Assembly: GCA_046292445.1 (NCBI GenBank)
Contig: JBKBQT010000001.1
Coordinates: forward strand, 186,001-250,000
Source: CALIZF01 sp046292445
Lineage (GTDB): Bacteria; Pseudomonadota; Alphaproteobacteria; Rhodobacterales; Rhodobacteraceae
Direction: 5' to 3'
Length of the DNA: 64,000 bases
How positions within the stretch are numbered: position 1 is the stretch's first letter; each line of letters starts with the position of its first letter. The notes below the pieces were generated by a model. The model saw only the letters and a program-made list of their open reading frames with translations. It ran no database searches and was not told the origin of the DNA. The translations under genes and the position numbers were made by a program. Below, piece after piece: positions 58,878-64,000 of this stretch.

Positions 58878-61511
58878 ATGCGACGTATTCTGTCCGCCCT
58901 CCTCCTCGCCCTCTTCGCCGCAAGCCCGGCGCTTGCCCAGCGCAGCGCGATCGCTGTCCTGAACGGTCTTGCCACCGACGGCGACGCGGTCGCCATCGAC
59001 AGCGGTTTGCGCGCCGCCGGTTTTGCCGCCGCGACCAGCCGCCTTGCGACGACCGACGCGATGCGCCGGACGCTGGCCGAGGCGCCGGGCACGGGGCTGG
59101 AGCGGCTCGCGGTCGTCCTGACCGGGCGGTTTGTCCATTCCGCCCGCGGTGCCTGGTTCCTCGGCGCCGAGGCGCCGCCGGTCGTCACGCTGGCGACGGC
59201 CGATGCCTATGGCCTGAACCTCGTGACGCTGGCCGAGATAGCGGCGGCGACGCCGGGCGGGGCGCTGCTGCTGCTTGGCGACACGGGGGCGGGCGGGGCG
59301 GATGCGGGCCTCGTTCCCGGCGTCGGGCCTGCGAACTGGTTGCCGCCGGGCGTGACGCTCGTGCGCGGCCCGGATGCGGCGGTCACTGCCTTTGCCCGCG
59401 ATGCGCTGCTGCGGCCGGGCGTCCCGCTCGCCTCGCTGGTCGCGGCACGGCCGGGGCTGACGCTCGTCGGTCCGGGGGCGCAACCCTTCCTGCCGGGCGT
59501 GCCGGCACCGCCGCCCGCCTCGGGCGAGGAGGCCGACTGGTCCCGCGCCGTCGCCGCCGGGACCGAAGCCGGCTTTGCCGCCTTCCTCAACCGCTGGCCG
59601 GACGGCCGCTATGCGGCCGAGGCGCGGGCGGCCATCGCGGCGATCCGGGTGGCCACCGCCGCGCCGGTGATCCCCCTGCCGCCAGCGCCGCCGCCTGCGG
59701 CGACACCAGACACCCGCTATGATCCTGCCGCCGACGAGGCGCGCCTGAACCTGTCGCGTGACGCCCGCGTGGCTATCCAGCAGGCGCTGACCGCGCTCGG
59801 CTACAATACGCGCGGCATCGACGGCATCTTCGGCCCCGGCACGCGCAGCGCGATCTCGGCCTGGCAAGCCGCCGGCGGCCGGTTCCCGACCGGCTATCTC
59901 GACCTTGCCCAGCTCACTGCGCTGCAGGCCGAGGCGACGGCTGCCGCGCGCGAGGCCGAGGATCGCCGCTATTGGGAACAATACGGATCGCGGGGCAACC
60001 AGGCGAGCGTGCAGAATTATCTCAACCTCTTTCCACTCGGGGTGTTCGCGCTGCTGGCCCTCGAACAGCTTGCCAACACCGACAACGCGCCGCAGGCCGA
60101 TCAGGCGGCCTGGGCGCAGGCGCGGGCGGTGGATACGGTGCCGGCCTATCGCGCCTATCTCGCGGCATGGCCGCGCGGCGCCTATGCCAATGCCGCCCGC
60201 ACCCGGATCGCGATGCTCGAAGGCCAGCCGGGCGACCGCGCGGCCTGGGACCGGGCGACGGCGATCAACACCCAGGCGGCCTATCGCGCCTATCTCGATG
60301 CCTGGCCGCGCGGCGCCTATGCCGCCGAGGCGCGCAATCGCATCGCGGCGCTGAGCGGCAGCGCCGCCGACCGCGCCGCATGGGCCGATGCGCAGCGTGC
60401 CAACACCATCCCGGCCTATCGCGCCTACCTGAGCAACTGGCAGCGCGGCACCTTCGCCGCCGAGGCGCGGGCGCGGATCGAGGCGCTGCAGGCCGAGGGC
60501 ACGAATGCCGACCGCACGGCCTGGGAGCGTGCGCTGGCGGCGAATACGGTCGCGGGCTATCGCGCCTACCTGAACGCCTTCCCGCGCGGCACGTTTGCTG
60601 CCGAGGCGCGGGCGCGGATCGAGGCGCTGCAGGCCGAGGGCACGAATGCCGACCGCACGGCCTGGGAGCGGGCGCTGGCGGCGAATACTGTGGCGGGCTA
60701 TCGCAGCTACCTGAACACCTTCCCGCGCGGCACCTTCGCAGCCGAGGCGCGGGCGCGGATCGAGGCGCTGCAGGCCGAGGGCACGAATGCCGACCGGACG
60801 GCCTGGGAGCGGGCGCTGGCGGCGAACACGGTGGCGGGCTATCGCAGCTACCTGAACACCTTCCCGCGCGGCACCTTCGCAGCCGAGGCGCGGGCGCGGA
60901 TCGAGGCGCTGCAGGCCGAAGGCACGAACGCCGACCGCACGGCATGGGAGCGGGCGCTGGCGGCGAATACGGTCGCGGGCTATCGCGCCTACCTGAACGC
61001 CTTCCCGCGCGGCACGTTTGCTGCCGAGGCGCGGGCGCGGATCGAGGCGCTGCAGGCCGAAGGCACGAACGCCGACCGCACGGCCTGGGACGATGCGCGG
61101 GACGCCAATTCGGTCGATGCCTATCGCGCGTATCTGAGAAACTTCCCGAACGGGACTTTCGCGGCCGAGGCCCGGTCGCGGATCCAGGCGATGGAGGGCG
61201 ACGGGAACACCGCCGAGCGCGCGGCCTGGGACCAGGCAACATCTGCCAACACCCGCGCGAGCTATCGCGCCTATCTCGACGCCTACCCGGGCGGAAACTT
61301 CGCTGCCGAGGCGCGCAAGCGGATCGAGGCGCTGCGAGAGCAGGGGGCCGATGCCGACCGGGCGGCATGGGAAACCGCCCTCGCGACGAACACCCGCGCC
61401 GGCTATCGCGCCTATCTGAACGCCCATCCGCGCGGCGCCTTCGCCGCCGAGGCTCGGGCGCGGATCGAGGCGTTGCAGGCCGAGCGGCCGGGGCGTGCGC
61501 CGCGGAACTGA
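58878..61511 (+). CDS. Exported protein with degenerate caspase-like domain, peptidoglycan-binding domain and tandem repeats
   Basis: An 877-residue secreted protein. The signal peptide is MRRILSALLLALFAASPALA. Residues about 22-205 look like a caspase p20-type domain, but where His and Cys are expected one reads LTGRFVHSARGAWF and LLLGDTGAGG, so it is probably inactive. Residues about 290-350 are a peptidoglycan-binding fold (ALTALGYNTRGIDGIFGPGT). Ten tandem 45-47-residue helical units follow from about residue 408, with core YRAYLNAFPRGTFAAEARAR; two more diverged units lie before and after the peptidoglycan domain. GGAG precedes the ATG. It is probably periplasmic and wall-attached. Confidence 0.82.
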   Translation: MRRILSALLLALFAASPALAQRSAIAVLNGLATDGDAVAIDSGLRAAGFAAATSRLATTDAMRRTLAEAPGTGLERLAVVLTGRFVHSARGAWFLGAEAPPVVTLATADAYGLNLVTLAEIAAATPGGALLLLGDTGAGGADAGLVPGVGPANWLPPGVTLVRGPDAAVTAFARDALLRPGVPLASLVAARPGLTLVGPGAQPFLPGVPAPPPASGEEADWSRAVAAGTEAGFAAFLNRWPDGRYAAEARAAIAAIRVATAAPVIPLPPAPPPAATPDTRYDPAADEARLNLSRDARVAIQQALTALGYNTRGIDGIFGPGTRSAISAWQAAGGRFPTGYLDLAQLTALQAEATAAAREAEDRRYWEQYGSRGNQASVQNYLNLFPLGVFALLALEQLANTDNAPQADQAAWAQARAVDTVPAYRAYLAAWPRGAYANAARTRIAMLEGQPGDRAAWDRATAINTQAAYRAYLDAWPRGAYAAEARNRIAALSGSAADRAAWADAQRANTIPAYRAYLSNWQRGTFAAEARARIEALQAEGTNADRTAWERALAANTVAGYRAYLNAFPRGTFAAEARARIEALQAEGTNADRTAWERALAANTVAGYRSYLNTFPRGTFAAEARARIEALQAEGTNADRTAWERALAANTVAGYRSYLNTFPRGTFAAEARARIEALQAEGTNADRTAWERALAANTVAGYRAYLNAFPRGTFAAEARARIEALQAEGTNADRTAWDDARDANSVDAYRAYLRNFPNGTFAAEARSRIQAMEGDGNTAERAAWDQATSANTRASYRAYLDAYPGGNFAAEARKRIEALREQGADADRAAWETALATNTRAGYRAYLNAHPRGAFAAEARARIEALQAERPGRAPRN
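60099..61496 (+). repeat. Tandem coding repeat, mostly 141-nt period
   Basis: Ten consecutive units begin at 60099, 60234, 60369, 60510, 60651, 60792, 60933, 61074, 61215 and 61356. The first two are 135 nt and all later ones 141 nt. The four units from 60510 to 61073 are almost identical at DNA level, which implies recent amplification or gene conversion and probable copy-number variation between strains. Confidence 0.9.
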
Positions 61512-61564
61512 CGCCGCCCGTCGCCCGCCCCTGCGCCGCAGGGCAGGCCGCGGCACCGCAACGC

Positions 61565-61597
61565 ATGAGGGCCGCCGGGTGCACCGGCGGCCCTCAT
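61565..61597. terminator. Strong bidirectional hairpin terminator
   Basis: A perfect 14-bp inverted repeat (61565-61578 with 61584-61597; arm ATGAGGGCCGCCGG, loop GTGCA) lies between the convergent repeat-protein gene and rpmJ. It is the strongest terminator-like structure in the window and serves both strands, though it lacks a U-run. Confidence 0.75.
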
Positions 61598-61619
61598 TCA
61601 TGGCGATGGCAGAGCGGCC

Positions 61620-61745
61620 TCAGCCCTGGCGGGCCTTGTAGCGCTTCTGCGTCTTGTTGATGACATAGACCCTGCCCTTGCGGCGCACGATCTGACAGTC
61701 ACGGTGCCGCTGCTTGAGCGAGCGGAGCGAGTTGCGGACCTTCAT
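61620..61745 (-). CDS. rpmJ: 50S ribosomal protein L36
   Basis: A 41-residue ribosomal protein. MKVRNSLRSLKQRH, RRKGRVYVINKTQKRYKARQG match the longer form of L36. Only one cysteine (C17) remains from the four-ligand zinc ribbon, so this is the zinc-independent type usual in alphaproteobacteria. AGGAG seven bases before the ATG supports the start. Confidence 0.92.
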   Translation of the reverse strand: MKVRNSLRSLKQRHRDCQIVRRKGRVYVINKTQKRYKARQG

Positions 61746-61810
61746 CGGTCGTCTCCTGTCGCGGCGCCCTGCGGGCCCCTTGGTGGTTTCGTTGCCCTTG
61801 CGGGCGGCAA

Positions 61811-61885
<75 letters not shown>

Positions 61886-61923
61886 GGTCGCGCCGGGACA
61901 ATGCCCCGCCGCGGATCAACGGG

Positions 61924-61952
61924 CGTATAAGGGGAGTCGATTTGCCCTTCAA
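61924..61952 (-). promoter_or_regulatory. Putative sigma-70-type promoter of tRNA-Val
   Basis: On the minus strand TTGAAG (61952-61947) and TATACG (61929-61924) are separated by 17 bp and lie 38 bp before the tRNA 5' end. Spacing and composition fit a housekeeping promoter; called by eye. Confidence 0.5.
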
Positions 61953-62004
61953 GGCCTTTCGACAGGGCCCGAAAGCACGCTATGTGGGGATGCGGAGGGC
62001 AAGC

Positions 62005-62868
62005 ATGACGCATCTGGCATTCGACCTTCACCGTCCCGGGCGCCAGACCTCGGCGGTTATCTTCGCCTCGCCGCATTCGGGTCGCGATTACCCGGCCGAT
62101 TTCGTCGCCGCCAGCGGGCTGGACGAGACCGTGCTGCGGTCGTCCGAGGATGCCTTCGTCGATCTCCTTTTCGCCCCGGCGCCGACGCTCGGCGCCCCGC
62201 TCATCGCGGCGCGGGCACCGCGGGCCTGGATCGACCTCAACCGCGCGCCCGACGAGCTCGACCCCGCGCTGATCGAGGGGATCGCCCGCGGGCCGGTCAA
62301 TCCCCGCGTGGTCTCGGGCCTCGGGGTGATCCCGCGCGTGGTCGCGAACGGGCGCGCGATCTATCGCCACCGCATCACCCGGGCCGAGGCCGAGGCGCGG
62401 ATCGACGGCGTCTGGCGCCCCTATCACGCCGCGCTGCGCGGCCTGATCGACGAAACGCTGGTCGGTTTCGGCGAGGCGGTGCTGGTCGATTGCCATTCGA
62501 TGCCGCACGAGGCAATCGCGGCCCATGCCCGCCCCGGCCGCCCGCTGCCGCAGATCGTGCTGGGCGACCGGTTCGGGGCGACGGCGGCGCCGGGGATCGT
62601 CGCGGCGATCGAGGCGGCGTTCGAGCGCGAGGGGTTCACCGTCGCCCGCAACAGCCCCTTTGCGGGTGCGTATGTGGCCCAGACCTACGGCCGCCCCGCG
62701 CGGCGCCAGCATGTCGTTCAGGTCGAGATCGACCGGGCGCTCTACCTCGACGAGGCGCGGGTCGTGCCGGGGCCGGGCTATGTCGAGATGCGCCGCCGCC
62801 TGCGCGCGGTGATCGCGTCGATCGTCACCATCGGGCGGCAGGGTGCGGTGCCGCTCGCGGCCGAATAG
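62005..62868 (+). CDS. N-formylglutamate amidohydrolase family protein
   Basis: A 287-residue metal-dependent amidohydrolase. FASPHSGRDYPADF carries the first histidine, RSSEDAFVDLLF an acidic pair, AWIDLNRAPDEL is strongly conserved, and VDCHSMPHEA and QVEIDRALYL complete the signature. It releases glutamate and formate from N-formylglutamate, the last step of one histidine breakdown route, or acts on similar N-formyl amino acids; no hut genes are nearby. The ATG at 62005 has GGAGG six bases upstream. Confidence 0.86.
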   Translation: MTHLAFDLHRPGRQTSAVIFASPHSGRDYPADFVAASGLDETVLRSSEDAFVDLLFAPAPTLGAPLIAARAPRAWIDLNRAPDELDPALIEGIARGPVNPRVVSGLGVIPRVVANGRAIYRHRITRAEAEARIDGVWRPYHAALRGLIDETLVGFGEAVLVDCHSMPHEAIAAHARPGRPLPQIVLGDRFGATAAPGIVAAIEAAFEREGFTVARNSPFAGAYVAQTYGRPARRQHVVQVEIDRALYLDEARVVPGPGYVEMRRRLRAVIASIVTIGRQGAVPLAAE

Positions 62869-62872
62869 GGCC

Positions 62873-64000
62873 TCAGCGCAGGCTGCGCCCCTTGACGATG
62901 GCCTGCGGTCCGAACCGCGCCCGGATCGCATCCGCCGCCCGCTCGGCCGCCGCACGGCGGCCCGCACCGGGGTCGAGCAGGTCGCCCCCGGCATCGGCCA
63001 GCGCCTCGGGGCCGAGGTCCGACAGTGCCACCCCGATCAGCCGGAACGGCCCGCGCTCGGGCGTCTGGTCGAGAAGCGTGCGCGCGGTGCGATAGATCCG
63101 GTCGGCGATCTGGGTCGCGCCCGGCAGAGTGGTGCGGCGCGTCAGGATCCGGTGGTCGGCACGCTTGAGCTTGAGCGTGACCGTCCGCCCGGCCAGGTGG
63201 CGCGCCTTGGCGCGGTCGGCCACCTGTTCGGCCAGCCGCCAGATATGTCCGTCAAGCAGGTCGGGGTCGGCGATATCGTCGGCAAATGTTGTTTCCTTGC
63301 CGATGGATTTCGGCGCCTCGTGCGGATTCACGCGGCGATGGTCCACGCCATGGGCAAGCTGCGACAGCCGCGTGCCGAGCTGGCCGAACCGGGCCGTCAG
63401 GTCGGCGAGCGGCCAGCGCCGCAGGTCGGCCAGCGTGCGGATCCCCGCCGCCTCCAGCGCGGTCTGCGTGGCAAGGCCCACCCCCCACAGGATGCGCACC
63501 GGGCGGGTTTCGAGAAAGGCCGCCGTCTCGGCGCGGCCGATGACGGCAAAGCCGCGCGGTTTGTCGAGATCGGAGGCGATCTTGGCGAGGAACTTGTTGT
63601 GCGACAGCCCCACCGAGGCCGTGACCCCCACCTGCGTCTCGATGTCCCGCACCAGCCGGGCAAGCAGCACGGCCGGCGGCGCGCCGTGCAGCCGCAGGGT
63701 GCCGGTCAGGTCGAGGAACGCCTCGTCGAGGCTCAGCGGCTCGACGGCCGGCGTCAGCGCATCCATCAGCGCGCGAATCGCACGGCTCGCCTCGACATAG
63801 GTGGCCATGCGCGGCTTGACCACGACCGCCTCGGGGCAGCGGCGCAGCGCCTCGAACATCGGCATCGCGCTGCGCACGCCCTTGAGGCGGGCGATGTAGC
63901 AGCAGGTCGAAACGACACCGCGCGCACCGCCCCCGACGATCAGCGGCACATCGCGCAAGCCCGGGTTGTCGCGCTTCTCGACGGCGGCATAAAAGGCATC
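62873..64000 (-). CDS. dinB: DNA polymerase IV (Y-family), start beyond the window
   Basis: A translesion polymerase; 375 codons plus stop are present and the first few codons lie outside the window to the right. The catalytic DAFYAAVEKRDNPGL begins at the window edge; the second acidic site is in VEPLSLDEAFLDLTGT (SLDEAF), and the DNA-contact part includes SVGLSHNKFLAKIASDLDKP. The little-finger domain contains KETTFADDI. The C-terminal beta-clamp-binding motif is not clearly identifiable by eye. It ends four bases after the amidohydrolase gene on the opposite strand. Confidence 0.93.
   Translation of the reverse strand, partial: DAFYAAVEKRDNPGLRDVPLIVGGGARGVVSTCCYIARLKGVRSAMPMFEALRRCPEAVVVKPRMATYVEASRAIRALMDALTPAVEPLSLDEAFLDLTGTLRLHGAPPAVLLARLVRDIETQVGVTASVGLSHNKFLAKIASDLDKPRGFAVIGRAETAAFLETRPVRILWGVGLATQTALEAAGIRTLADLRRWPLADLTARFGQLGTRLSQLAHGVDHRRVNPHEAPKSIGKETTFADDIADPDLLDGHIWRLAEQVADRAKARHLAGRTVTLKLKRADHRILTRRTTLPGATQIADRIYRTARTLLDQTPERGPFRLIGVALSDLGPEALADAGGDLLDPGAGRRAAAERAADAIRARFGPQAIVKGRSLR

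Noticed and set aside
60369..61496. Regular 141-nt repeats as a possible CRISPR or satellite array
   Set aside because: The repeats keep the reading frame, have no unique spacers, and translate into a coherent 47-residue unit inside a single gene.
58815..61601. A very long open frame on the minus strand opposite the repeat protein (over 900 codons)
   Set aside because: It mirrors the repeats of the + strand gene, has no start signal or domain, and results from high GC in third codon positions. The + strand frame has a signal peptide and a known domain.

Overview
The window is about 64 kb of GC-rich chromosome, read as coding almost wall to wall, with short intergenic gaps and many 4-nt start/stop overlaps. 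Gene content and order point to an alphaproteobacterium of the order Rhodobacterales (Rhodobacteraceae): a trgA-trgB-cysK tellurite-type cluster, a complete urease locus joined to a urtABCDE urea transporter, a ptsP-lysC pair, and a zinc-ligand-free RpmJ. I see no prophage, insertion sequence, CRISPR array or plasmid replication gene; this looks like core plus accessory metabolism.

Layout. 1-6.2 kb (+): end of a cyclopropane-fatty-acid synthase-type methyltransferase, trgA, trgB (cyclotransferase-Nudix fusion), cysK, a large mechanosensitive channel and an AlaX editing protein. 6.2-11.6 kb: a PerM-type permease and a MerR regulator (-), two hotdog thioesterases and a MATE pump (+), then pyrD and a DUF952 gene (-). 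11.7-25 kb: secreted 5'-nucleotidase (+); dnaB, pyrE and pyrC (-); a protein of unknown function; ptsP and lysC (-); a Nudix gene (-); exported glutathione peroxidase (+). 23.6-27.2 kb (+): HDAC-like deacetylase, ThpR, an APH-fold kinase and a TIM-barrel isomerase, tightly coupled.

27.2-40.6 kb (all -): nitrogen scavenging from urea. Transcription runs ureD-ureA-hupE/fmdE fusion-ureB-small unknown-ureC-ridA-ureE-ureF-ureG and then urtA-urtB-urtC-urtD-urtE, so import, hydrolysis and nickel-centre assembly are contiguous. Upstream of it is a NitT/TauT-like ABC transporter (40.7-43.4 kb). 43.5-49.6 kb (-): a hybrid histidine kinase, then a four-gene overlapping operon with two LpxB-like glycosyltransferases, a membrane GT2 enzyme and a GNAT-fold protein; this is the best candidate for an undescribed pathway, probably a surface or membrane glycolipid.

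49.8-58.8 kb (+): a long-chain-type acyl-CoA ligase, a small membrane protein, a full branched-chain-amino-acid-type ABC transporter, a GDCCVxC cysteine-rich mini-protein and a PaaK-like ligase with an altered P-loop, which together suggest import and CoA activation of an organic acid. 58.9-61.5 kb: an exported 877-residue protein with a degenerate caspase-like domain, a peptidoglycan-binding domain and a tandem 47-residue (141-nt) repeat. The window ends with rpmJ, tRNA-Val(GAC), an N-formylglutamate amidohydrolase-type gene and the start-truncated dinB. Two copies of a hairpin-plus-tail intergenic element sit between permease genes of the two liv/urt-type operons.
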